From NCBI GenBank assembly GCA_016840825.1, contig JAEORN010000235.1, positions 1 through 15,389 of the forward strand: a stretch of 15,389 bases of DNA. Reading direction: 5' to 3'. A model generated the notes under the pieces. The model saw only the letters and a program-made list of their open reading frames with translations, ran no database searches and had not been told where the DNA came from. Positions 7,006 to 15,159 of the stretch are shown here, piece by piece. Source of the stretch: Candidatus Thorarchaeota archaeon. GTDB lineage: Archaea; Asgardarchaeota; Thorarchaeia; Thorarchaeales; Thorarchaeaceae. The position numbers and the translations under genes were made by a program. Each line of letters opens with the position of its first letter. Position 1 is the first letter of the stretch.

Positions 7006-7623
7006 GTGTCATCAAGTACACGATATATTCAGATACCCCAAGATACTCCCAATAGAAGCTCAATCGCATTAGTGAATTTGATACTAAGACACACTTCCAA
7101 TCGACTTACTGTTGTTCAGATGGCTGAGCATGAACCTGATCCTGAATTATATGTTGTAACCACGATATTCTGGCGAGACTTGGAAAGACCACTTCTTGCG
7201 CAACTACCAAAGATTCTCGCATATCTTGAAACAATGAGAGGAACACGAGGAGTCCCTAGTAAGGTCTACCTAGACAGCGATGAGGGTCTCCAACTTTACA
7301 TTCCAACTTCCACAAGGGCATCTGAAATACCTGCGGTATCAAAGGATGCTGTCAAATTTCTGAGAACATTAATTGAAACCACATGTGAGTTTGTTCATAC
7401 AACCGCAAATGAAGTAGAGGAAACCTTCTGGTCCATTGCAATGAAGAGAGGATACAGTCCTGAGATTGTTGATAGGATTGCATCTGCAACAAAGGGCTTC
7501 ACATCATCATCGAATGTGCAGAAATTCAATGACCTGTTACAGCGGTATTTCTCGATTAGGTTCAGAATTCATTCAGCAGAGTCGACTTTGCATTTGGAGG
7601 ATACAAATTGGCAGAGAGTATAG
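7006..7623 (+). CDS. Hypothetical protein between the zinc-ribbon and XPD-like genes
   Basis: A 205-aa soluble protein I do not recognise. The first half appears alpha/beta with strands such as ELYVVTTIFW and GLQLYIP; the second half (about 105-190) is helical and ends in a basic-aromatic LLQRYFSIRFRIH segment. It has a single cysteine (about 126), no Walker motif and no membrane helix. Start is GTG 7006, immediately after the preceding stop, with GGAGG about 9 nt upstream. Its 3' end overlaps the XPD-like start by 16 bp, so it is likely co-translated with the helicase and may act as its partner. Function unknown. Confidence 0.7.
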   Translation: MSSSTRYIQIPQDTPNRSSIALVNLILRHTSNRLTVVQMAEHEPDPELYVVTTIFWRDLERPLLAQLPKILAYLETMRGTRGVPSKVYLDSDEGLQLYIPTSTRASEIPAVSKDAVKFLRTLIETTCEFVHTTANEVEETFWSIAMKRGYSPEIVDRIASATKGFTSSSNVQKFNDLLQRYFSIRFRIHSAESTLHLEDTNWQRV

Positions 7624-9572
7624 CAGACCCGTTATCATGGTTCCCTTACGAGCCTAGACCACAGCAGGATTTAGCAGTGGTCTTGGCAGCGAAGACCTAT
7701 AGTGAGGGGACTGTGGGTTTGCTATCTGCTGATTGTGGAGTTGGGAAAACCATAGCTTCTCTGTCTGGTTATCTTGCAGCACGAGAGTCTGATCCAGACT
7801 CTCGACTCTTTGTACTTACACGGACTCATTCGCAATCAAAGGTATTTGAGGAAGAACTTGAGGTCTTGAAGTCAAGAAACCATACTTCCGATCTGTCTTT
7901 GACTGCGACAAGTATGGTGTCCAGAATACATGTCTGTCCCAATCGATATAGGATGGATACAGAATCATCAATGGGATTCATGCGTGGATGTGCAATGCTA
8001 ATACGCTCAGGTAGATGCACATTCTATTGGGATTTCTATAAACGTCAAGGAGACGAAGGGACACCTGTTATCAGAGAAAACGCTCGCCAGATTGTTTCAT
8101 CTCTTCTAGATGAAGGAGTAGTTAACAGGGAGAAGGTGGAATCGCTAGGGGAAGAAGAGGGAATATGCCCGTATGAAGCTCTTAGATGGTGTGCCAGGAA
8201 AAGTCGGATCATAATCGGTCCTTATTCATACTTATTCAAAGAACGAATTAGAAATGCATTACTTGCCAGCTTAGGACAACACTTGGGTGATGCTGATCTG
8301 TTAATTGATGAGGCGCACAACCTACCTGAACATGTGTTATCGTCTGAAGGCGCTTCTCTTGCTGGAGATGATCTTCTATGGCTTCGAGATAACAAATCGT
8401 CGGTAAAGAAAGAAACGGGAGTTGGATGGATCGGAGAGGTTATTGATTTTCTCTGGGAAACTCTTATGGTCGCATTAGACAAGCTTGGTACAAAGCGTAA
8501 TGAGATAGTTCTGAACAAATGGCAGGTCTTACCAAGATTTGTGGATCCCTCTCTGATACAAATTCTGATGGAAAGCACTCAGATTCCATCAGGCGATGAT
8601 GTTATACCAACTGAAACAGCACTAGATCGACTAATTGAGTTTCTTTTCACAGGTCTTCGTTCTCGAGAAAGTGATGACTGGCACATCACAGCTGAGATAT
8701 CTCCTAGATGGACAAATGAGATTCGTATTTCTGATGGAACTCTTAGAATTCGTCCATTGAATGCAGCTGGACTCATAGCTCCTGTTCTGCGGGGATCGAG
8801 AGCAGCTCTCCTCATGTCAGGCACCTTCAGACCAACAAATCTCTACGCTGGACTAATGGGTGTAAAGGGTGCAATTACAGAGGACTTAGGAAGTCCATAT
8901 CCTAAAGCATCTCGACTTGTTCTTCTCGATCGTGATATTACAACGAAGTACACACAGAGAGGACCGAAGCTTTGGCGCGCCCTTGCTGATAGAATCGAAA
9001 CTGCTCTCATCTCGACACCAGCACAAAAGACAGCATTGATTGCATTTCCAAGTTACGAGGTAATGGAGCAGATCCTTAGCTATAACATTGACTGCGGATT
9101 TCGTGAACGATTAGTAGAGAATCGCGAAGCACGAATCGAGGATTTGAAAGATCAAGTAGATTGTGGGCCAAAAGCTGTCTTTCTTGTTTATGGTGGGAAG
9201 TTCAGTGAAGGTGTTGATCTTGTGGCAAATGGCCATTCACAGGTTGATTTGATTATTGGAGTGGGAATCCCCTTTAGTCCTCCGAATACATATCAAAGAT
9301 CCTTACAGGATTGGTATGAACGGAGATTTGGGGAAGGTGCAGGTTACTATTACTCCTCGGTTATACCTTCAGTACGCAAAGTCGTGCAACTTGTTGGACG
9401 ATTAAGAAGGTCTCCTGAAGATTGGGGAGTAGTCATTTTGCTAGATCAGAGGTTCGAGAAATACGTTTCCATGTTTGGGGACGATGTTGTTTCTGATCTC
9501 TGGCCATATAGAGGTCTTGATGAAATGAAAGAGGCCATTACGAGCTTCTTAGAAATGCGGGGTGTTGGATAA
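7608..9572 (+). CDS. XPD/Rad3-family Fe-S DNA helicase
   Basis: A 654-aa superfamily 2 helicase. Motif I is SADCGVGKT (40-48), motif Ia includes VLTRTHSQ (about 69-76), motif II is DEAH (234-237), motif III-like MSGTF lies near 403-407, motif V is GGKFSEGVDL (529-538) and motif VI is QLVGRLRR (594-601), followed by the XPD-type GVVILLDQRF. Four cysteines sit where XPD binds a 4Fe-4S cluster: C110, C128, C137 and C187, the last in a CPYEALRW context. Family members unwind DNA 5' to 3' in repair. The length is close to archaeal XPD. Start is TTG 7608 with GGAGG at 7596-7600, seven nucleotides upstream. It could be a paralogue of the repair XPD. Family assignment is firm. Confidence 0.92.
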   Translation: MAESIADPLSWFPYEPRPQQDLAVVLAAKTYSEGTVGLLSADCGVGKTIASLSGYLAARESDPDSRLFVLTRTHSQSKVFEEELEVLKSRNHTSDLSLTATSMVSRIHVCPNRYRMDTESSMGFMRGCAMLIRSGRCTFYWDFYKRQGDEGTPVIRENARQIVSSLLDEGVVNREKVESLGEEEGICPYEALRWCARKSRIIIGPYSYLFKERIRNALLASLGQHLGDADLLIDEAHNLPEHVLSSEGASLAGDDLLWLRDNKSSVKKETGVGWIGEVIDFLWETLMVALDKLGTKRNEIVLNKWQVLPRFVDPSLIQILMESTQIPSGDDVIPTETALDRLIEFLFTGLRSRESDDWHITAEISPRWTNEIRISDGTLRIRPLNAAGLIAPVLRGSRAALLMSGTFRPTNLYAGLMGVKGAITEDLGSPYPKASRLVLLDRDITTKYTQRGPKLWRALADRIETALISTPAQKTALIAFPSYEVMEQILSYNIDCGFRERLVENREARIEDLKDQVDCGPKAVFLVYGGKFSEGVDLVANGHSQVDLIIGVGIPFSPPNTYQRSLQDWYERRFGEGAGYYYSSVIPSVRKVVQLVGRLRRSPEDWGVVILLDQRFEKYVSMFGDDVVSDLWPYRGLDEMKEAITSFLEMRGVG

Positions 9573-9573
9573 G

Positions 9574-9774
9574 ATGAATTTGAAGAATATAGCAGTTGTC
9601 ATAGTTGGATGCTTTACTTGGTTTATGTATCTGCTTGGTCAGATAGCTATCATATCAGCTCTTGGACTGAGTTCAATTCTCTGGATGATAGTTGCCATCA
9701 ACTGTGCTATTGTTGGTAATGTGGAAAATGAAACTGAAGCTGTTATGATCACTTCTGAGAGGGACATAATGTGA
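9574..9774 (+). CDS. Two-helix membrane miniprotein
   Basis: A 66-aa protein with two hydrophobic helices (about 6-29 and 31-48) joined by a very short turn, then a charged tail (ENETEAVMITSERDIM). It begins right after the XPD-like stop; ATG 9574 has GGGGTG about ten nucleotides upstream. GTG 9562 in the same frame would add four residues. Its stop overlaps the next start by 4 bp. The size and two-helix hairpin recall small subunits of secretion or DNA-transport machines such as CedA1 or VirB2-like proteins, but this is a shape comparison, not homology. Likely an accessory subunit of the membrane proteins encoded next. Confidence 0.65.
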   Translation: MNLKNIAVVIVGCFTWFMYLLGQIAIISALGLSSILWMIVAINCAIVGNVENETEAVMITSERDIM

Positions 9775-10373
9775 AGCTATCTGAATCACTCAATCTTCAA
9801 TGGATGTTACCCGCCTCATTGGCTGCAGCTTGGAGTTTGTCCTTTGCGATTCAGCAGTCTCTTGAAGGTACAATCATCTCGATAATTGGAATGGCATCGT
9901 TACTCGCTTTGATATATTCCTACAATCGGGTTGATTCAAACATCAAGTTGTATTGGGATGATTCAAGGAACATTCTAGCTATCATTAGAAGATGGGAAGT
10001 TGAAGTATGTGCGCTCAGGTTGATACGGAGTATTCCTCTTGGCATCGATCTTAGTCACTCAGCATCAAAGGTCCTCTCTGCAATGAAGGCAAGATATCAA
10101 GATGAGCCAGATGGAGTGCTCGAATGGGTCGTAAGTCGTCCATTGAGTTCATCTAAGACACGTGTCGGATTCATGGTTTCGAGAAAAGGTATCAGGCTTC
10201 CCAATGGCGTAAAACGGATGGATATCTTATCTGATCTGGTTATCGAAGATGCATTTGTTCTTGAGAGTGCCATGCGGGCTGCATATCCTCATACTCCAGT
10301 GACTGAGGCATCTATTGAGGATATTGAACTGATAAAAAGGGGAGGTGTAGAACACATTGAAGTATCTGCATAA
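9771..10373 (+). CDS. Membrane protein with two N-terminal helices and a cytosolic domain
   Basis: A 200-aa protein. Two hydrophobic segments (about 10-28 and 32-49) are followed by a soluble region of about 150 residues with the pattern strand, helix, strand (VLEWVVSRP), strand (RVGFMVSRKG), helix. That order resembles the N-terminal, non-ATPase part of HerA/VirB4-like membrane proteins, and the larger protein encoded at 10637 has the same two-helix-then-domain layout. I infer this gene may be an ATPase-less relative of its neighbour. Start GTG 9771 overlaps the preceding stop (GTGA) with GAGGG nearby upstream. No cysteine cluster or catalytic motif. Function unknown. Confidence 0.68.
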   Translation: MKLSESLNLQWMLPASLAAAWSLSFAIQQSLEGTIISIIGMASLLALIYSYNRVDSNIKLYWDDSRNILAIIRRWEVEVCALRLIRSIPLGIDLSHSASKVLSAMKARYQDEPDGVLEWVVSRPLSSSKTRVGFMVSRKGIRLPNGVKRMDILSDLVIEDAFVLESAMRAAYPHTPVTEASIEDIELIKRGGVEHIEVSA

Positions 10374-10644
10374 TACAATTCGACTTCCAATTCCTCCTAC
10401 ACTTTCAATTTCGTATCTAATCGAAAGTCTCGAACTTGGACACGGGTATAAGTGGACACGACTAATCACCTCACCAAAGCCACTGATTCATGGTAAACCA
10501 CCGCTCGGCGATCTCCCTGAAGTTCTCATTATTGGTCGGAATATTCTGCTGGAGGATGGAGAAGAGTACATTGTACGTTTCAGGAGAATGATGCAGGCTC
10601 TTGCTCAACAAAACCAAGTTATCGGAGGGAAGCAAGTTGGCTAA
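10357..10644 (+). CDS. Small hypothetical protein before the HerA/VirB4-like gene
   Basis: A 95-aa soluble protein, unrecognised. The first part is Pro-rich (LPIPPTLSISY), then strands around KWTRLIT and EVLIIGRNILL, and a C-terminal basic helix (RFRRMMQALAQQNQ). A strong Shine-Dalgarno, GGAGGTG at 10341-10347, sits nine nucleotides before TTG 10357, which decides the start. The gene overlaps its upstream neighbour by 17 bp and its downstream neighbour by 8 bp, so it is tightly coupled to both membrane-protein genes. It may be a subunit linking them. Confidence 0.6.
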   Translation: MKYLHNTIRLPIPPTLSISYLIESLELGHGYKWTRLITSPKPLIHGKPPLGDLPEVLIIGRNILLEDGEEYIVRFRRMMQALAQQNQVIGGKQVG

Positions 10645-12967
10645 AGGGCGAGGTTATGTTCTGGGTTCTGAGCCTCCGCAAGACCCGATGTCTGAAATGA
10701 ATAGATCCTCGTTCACTGTAACAAGTTCAACCGAAATAAAATGGGATACTCGAGAGAAACAAGAATCATGGGTTCAAGCTATTGGAGTAGTTCTGGTTGC
10801 TTTTATTCTTGTGATTCTCTTTCCATATGTTATAATCATCTTCACTGTCGTCTTGACGATTGGATTCTTCATTTTCTCTTCCTTCATCAATACCAGGGAA
10901 GCCATTGATGCACAAAGTGGGTGGAGAGAACATGCAAGAGTAGGTTTTGATCTTATCGAGGAAGAAAAGTATCTCCGTCGTTCAAAGGGACAGAAATTCT
11001 CGTTGATTGGGATGGAGTTGAAATCAGTTGCTCCAAAACTCCCTGGAAATATGGCCTCTCTAATTAGGGCGCTTCCATCATCTGATGGCTTTTCATTATC
11101 TGTCACTCTTGTTCCTGGTGATACTGGTAAAATCATCGAGGACCGAAACTTGACTGGAATGATTGAAACATATCTAAAGACGAAGTCCAAGAGTGAGCTA
11201 GAGACCTATATGGACTTCAAAGCAGGTCTATGGATTTCGAAGGTCTGTTACATCGGGATGGTCCATGATGATACCGGTGTTCGATTCCACGAAGCTGCGG
11301 TGAAGGCTTCTGTCCCTTCAAAAGGATGGAGGAGTCTTAGGCCCACAGATGTCATGAAACGGTTGACAAATTATCAAGGAGCTCATTCATCTCCTTCCTA
11401 TTACGCTGTAGGTCAAGAACTAAGTGAATGGCTAATTCAATTACGATCAGAGCTGGCTAATGAGGTTGGTACGAATGTTCCTGGCCAGTTTGTCGTTGAT
11501 ATACGAAGTAGACCTGCTGATCTTCCATTAGGTGTTGTCTTAAATCCAGATACTCTTCAAACTGGTCCCACGACAGGTCTCTCCTTTGATGATATCACAA
11601 ATGGAGTGTTGATATGTGGTGGTTCAAAGAATGGTCGTCATAATCTCATTAAATTGCTAACTAAATCTCTTCTTGACTCTGGAAAACGAGTACTCATTAT
11701 TTCAGCAAGATCAGAAATGCTGAATATAGTTGCTCTCGATGATTCAGGAGTTGGACTGACTTTAGGCAAGGATTTCATACTTAATCCAATCGATGCTGAG
11801 TCTGTTCATAGGAATGTGTTTGTCCCAAGACTCTTGAGAGCCCTTGAAACATTGGCCGATAAGTCGCTCACATCTGCGGCTGATTTGGAGGTAGCTCTAG
11901 GTCGAGCAGTTGCATTACCCAATTCCACTGTCGCAGATATAAAATTCGAAACAGATTCCGATGGAATGAGTGATGATGAAATACTAAAGACCAATGTCCA
12001 TCCTGTTAAGCTCTCACTCTGGGGACTAGAAGGATTACGGAAATTGCACGAGGGTTCAGGTGCTCGCGCATTCTATGGTACGCAGACTTCTTCTATGTCA
12101 ACGATCACCTCCCTTCCACTCAGTATCATTGTTACTGACCTGGGTGATATTCCACTAGATGTCTTTGCTGTTGATCTACTAATGATCAAACTATCCGGTC
12201 TCAAACCTGACAAGGATCTGGTTATCATGATTGATGATCCTGATAGTCTACGTACTGAGAATAGCAAGTACTCTAGAAGGTCTCTTTGGACTGATTCACT
12301 TGTACGTGATTTGTCTAAGGTCGCATCGGTTGTCATCAGCATCGACCAACCCTATATGCTCTCGCCTGGTGTTAAGAATGAATTAAGCTCATGTATCTCT
12401 CTTCGACTAAGGGATGAAAAGGATATAGCCTCAGTTAGCTCTCGACTTGCACTTAGCGTGATCGGAACAGGTCTCCATAGCAAAGCTCGATGGTCTGCTA
12501 GAGAATCCTCCTTCCTACGTACAATGGATGATGGGGTGGCCTTGATTGTACACAACGAAGTAGAAACAGCTCAACCGATCCGCTTGCATGAGCTCCCAGA
12601 ATTGAACACTCTGTCTCAGGAGGGTATGCATTCTCGGATAAGGACAATGCTACCCCCAACGACCGAATTGCCTAAGCGTATGTCTGGAAGTATTCTCACT
12701 TTGAAAACAGAAGACAATCTCCCTAGAAAAATCCTCAAGCTAATTGAGAGATATGAGCCACTGACTGAAGAGGCAATTAGAAGATTCATCCTTGCTTCAG
12801 GAGAGGATGGAGATGTTGAGGGTATTCTCATACGACTAAAGGAATCTAGCTTGATTCTTGAAGGCCATGAATCTCATAGTGGAGTTTCGTATAAGAATTA
12901 CAGATTGACTATGAAGGGTAACATGGCACTACGACAGACTGACAAAGAGGTGGCAACAACATCATGA
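10637..12967 (+). CDS. Membrane-anchored HerA/VirB4-like protein with degenerate Walker A, plus winged helix
   Basis: A 776-aa protein. Two adjacent membrane helices (about 46-84) follow a short polar N-terminus. A non-ATPase domain (about 95-310) precedes a HerA/VirB4/FtsK-type core. The P-loop position reads GGSKNGRH (328-335), so the invariant Lys is Arg and the Thr/Ser is His. Walker B reads VIMIDDPDSL with DD at 533-534, where the family usually has DE. An ISIDQP segment (568-573) sits where the family has ATQRP, followed by a typical LRLRDEKDIASV. Residues about 694-763 form a winged helix. I infer a pseudo-ATPase: a membrane-tethered DNA or partner scaffold. Start TTG 10637 is chosen because GGAGG lies at 10624-10628; the longer frame from 10601 lacks a site. 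Confidence 0.75.
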   Translation: MAKGRGYVLGSEPPQDPMSEMNRSSFTVTSSTEIKWDTREKQESWVQAIGVVLVAFILVILFPYVIIIFTVVLTIGFFIFSSFINTREAIDAQSGWREHARVGFDLIEEEKYLRRSKGQKFSLIGMELKSVAPKLPGNMASLIRALPSSDGFSLSVTLVPGDTGKIIEDRNLTGMIETYLKTKSKSELETYMDFKAGLWISKVCYIGMVHDDTGVRFHEAAVKASVPSKGWRSLRPTDVMKRLTNYQGAHSSPSYYAVGQELSEWLIQLRSELANEVGTNVPGQFVVDIRSRPADLPLGVVLNPDTLQTGPTTGLSFDDITNGVLICGGSKNGRHNLIKLLTKSLLDSGKRVLIISARSEMLNIVALDDSGVGLTLGKDFILNPIDAESVHRNVFVPRLLRALETLADKSLTSAADLEVALGRAVALPNSTVADIKFETDSDGMSDDEILKTNVHPVKLSLWGLEGLRKLHEGSGARAFYGTQTSSMSTITSLPLSIIVTDLGDIPLDVFAVDLLMIKLSGLKPDKDLVIMIDDPDSLRTENSKYSRRSLWTDSLVRDLSKVASVVISIDQPYMLSPGVKNELSSCISLRLRDEKDIASVSSRLALSVIGTGLHSKARWSARESSFLRTMDDGVALIVHNEVETAQPIRLHELPELNTLSQEGMHSRIRTMLPPTTELPKRMSGSILTLKTEDNLPRKILKLIERYEPLTEEAIRRFILASGEDGDVEGILIRLKESSLILEGHESHSGVSYKNYRLTMKGNMALRQTDKEVATTS

Positions 12968-15159
12968 CAGCTACCTTGGATGTACCCTCACAAATCCATC
13001 GAATGCTTGAGCAGATTGGAATTGAACCAAGAGGTGTCCAATCAGAAGCAATCGACAAAGGATTAATGGATGGAAGGAGTGTTCTAGTCTGTAGTCCGAC
13101 AGGATCTGGCAAGACTTTGGTCGGTGAAATTGCTCTCTTGCGTGCTATATCTTCTGGCAGTCGAGGTCTCTATATGACCCCCCTACGAGCACTTGCAGAT
13201 CAAATCTATGATACATTGAAAGAGCGATATGCATCCTACGGTATTAGAATTGGAATATCAACTGGTGATTTTCAGACGGATGGATCCTCATATGATGAAT
13301 ATGACATACTCGTATCGACTTACGAACGTGCAGACTCATTAATGCGACATAAATCGCCTTGGTTGAATCAAGTTGCAACTGTAGTTGTGGATGAGATACA
13401 GACATTATCAGAGGGTTATCGAGGTGCTAGGCTTGAGTCCGTAATAGTTCGTTTGAAACGGCTCAGTGAAAACCTACAGATTGTAGCCCTATCTGCAACA
13501 ATTGGAATGCCTGACCAATTAGCTGATTGGTTGGGTTGCCAATTAATTGAATCTAATGAACGTCCTGTTCCTCTTCTCTGCAATGTTATTACAAAACCAA
13601 ACAAGGAAGATGCAGTTCTTAGATATGTCATGACCACGATTCAGAGAGATGGGCAAGTTCTGATATTCCACAGAACCCGACGAGATGCAGAATCAGAAGC
13701 AAAGCGATTGTCAGAACATATAGGGAAGCAACTAACGCAAAAGGAGCGGGAGTATCTTATTTCCGAACTAGATTCTGTGGAACATTGGGATGCCAATATT
13801 CCAAGAGATCTTCGTGGATTACTTCATAATGGTATTGCATATCATCATGCAGGCTTAGGAGTATTGGCGAGAAGACTAGTTGAAAATCTATTCAGGAATG
13901 GTCGAATACGAGCTATCTCATCAACAACTACACTCTCTTCAGGTATGAATCTTCCTGCACGTACAGTAGTCATAGCGAATGCTCGCTCTCCTCTTGACTA
14001 TCGCAAGGTACTTCCTGCAAATCAGATTCATCAAATGCTTGGAAGGGCAGGACGACCAGGTTTAGACTCCAAAGGCTATGGTGTTGTGATCACGGATAGT
14101 CAAGGTCAAGGAGATGAAATCATTCAGAATGCTTTTCTAATCCGTAGGGATACTTCAATGAACAAGGATATTCTCGAACCCAAATACGAGTCTATCCAAA
14201 GTTCATTTGCCAACCCTGAGGTGCTTGAGGAACAACTACTTGTTGCACTAGATATGTTTGATGAAGCTCGTTTGGATGAGATCGAGAACGGATATTTTGG
14301 AGAAACATTTCTATTGCACCAAGCGATTCGAACCACTCACTCTCCAATGAGAATTCTCTACTTAGATGCTATTGATGCTGTATCAGCTCTCGAATGCCAT
14401 GCACTTTCTGATACCATTAGAGCGGCACGTGGGGGAGTTTTAGGCGTTGTAAAAATAAGGGAAGTGAATGATTCAGTCGTTGGAGGATTAGTTGTACAAA
14501 AGGGGGGCGAAAGTACCACTTGCAGATTTTCTACACGGACTCGGAGAAGTGGAACAATGGAAGGTCCGATGTGTTCGTGTGGGCGTCCAATTGACAGGCA
14601 TGGAATTCTGTGTCCTCATCTTGTCGCTCTTGGAATGAGTGTATCGAAGGAATACTCCGAAATTGCTGATTATATCATTCCTCTAGCTTTAGGAGAATCT
14701 AGTCCATCTGGCACTTTGATACGTCTTGGATTGATTGAAGGTGCGGATAATGGAAAGGTTAGAATAACACGTTTGGGTAGATTGATTTCTCGATTATATC
14801 TCCGAACCAGCACAGCTAGAGAACTCCTTGCTATGATTCCTTTGATATCTGATACTTCTCAGCTCATTTCTCTGCTACGACACTTGATATCTCTAGAAGG
14901 GAATCAAAATTTGGATGAAACATTCGATATGATGATTGGATTGGCAGCTTCAACGAGGATGCAGCTAACTGACATGGCTGATGAACTCCATCTATCTCTT
15001 GGTGATTTGATATCACTCTTAGAGAGATCCAGATGGCTTCTGTATTCTATCGCAGCAATAGCAAGGGAAGGAAATCTGAGCTACGTGGCAGAACATGCTC
15101 AGAAATTATGGGAGGAAATTGACTTACGATTTTCAGGTGATGAAAATGGCAATAACTGA
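12964..15159 (+). CDS. Ski2/Hel308-like superfamily 2 helicase with C-terminal SWIM zinc finger
   Basis: A 731-aa helicase. Motif I is SPTGSGKT (44-51), Ia is TPLRALADQ (72-80), II is VDEIQ (142-146), III is SAT (177-179), IV-like LIFHRTRR is at 233-240, V includes TTTLSSGMNLPA (321-332) and VI is QMLGRAGRPG (357-366), the Ski2/Hel308 form. Residues about 517-560 hold a SWIM-type finger, CSCGRPIDRHGILCPH, with ligands C537, C539, C550 and H552. A winged-helix-like and helical region completes the C-terminus. Hel308 enzymes unwind 3' to 5' at stalled forks. Oddities: motif II ends in Gln where relatives have His, and the SWIM finger is not part of standard Hel308. Start ATG 12964 overlaps the previous stop by 4 bp with GAGGTG upstream. 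Confidence 0.9.
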   Translation: MTATLDVPSQIHRMLEQIGIEPRGVQSEAIDKGLMDGRSVLVCSPTGSGKTLVGEIALLRAISSGSRGLYMTPLRALADQIYDTLKERYASYGIRIGISTGDFQTDGSSYDEYDILVSTYERADSLMRHKSPWLNQVATVVVDEIQTLSEGYRGARLESVIVRLKRLSENLQIVALSATIGMPDQLADWLGCQLIESNERPVPLLCNVITKPNKEDAVLRYVMTTIQRDGQVLIFHRTRRDAESEAKRLSEHIGKQLTQKEREYLISELDSVEHWDANIPRDLRGLLHNGIAYHHAGLGVLARRLVENLFRNGRIRAISSTTTLSSGMNLPARTVVIANARSPLDYRKVLPANQIHQMLGRAGRPGLDSKGYGVVITDSQGQGDEIIQNAFLIRRDTSMNKDILEPKYESIQSSFANPEVLEEQLLVALDMFDEARLDEIENGYFGETFLLHQAIRTTHSPMRILYLDAIDAVSALECHALSDTIRAARGGVLGVVKIREVNDSVVGGLVVQKGGESTTCRFSTRTRRSGTMEGPMCSCGRPIDRHGILCPHLVALGMSVSKEYSEIADYIIPLALGESSPSGTLIRLGLIEGADNGKVRITRLGRLISRLYLRTSTARELLAMIPLISDTSQLISLLRHLISLEGNQNLDETFDMMIGLAASTRMQLTDMADELHLSLGDLISLLERSRWLLYSIAAIAREGNLSYVAEHAQKLWEEIDLRFSGDENGNN

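Noticed and set aside
10637..12967. An active HerA DNA pump working with NurA
   Set aside because: The Walker A Lys and Thr are replaced, and no NurA-like nuclease is encoded in the window.
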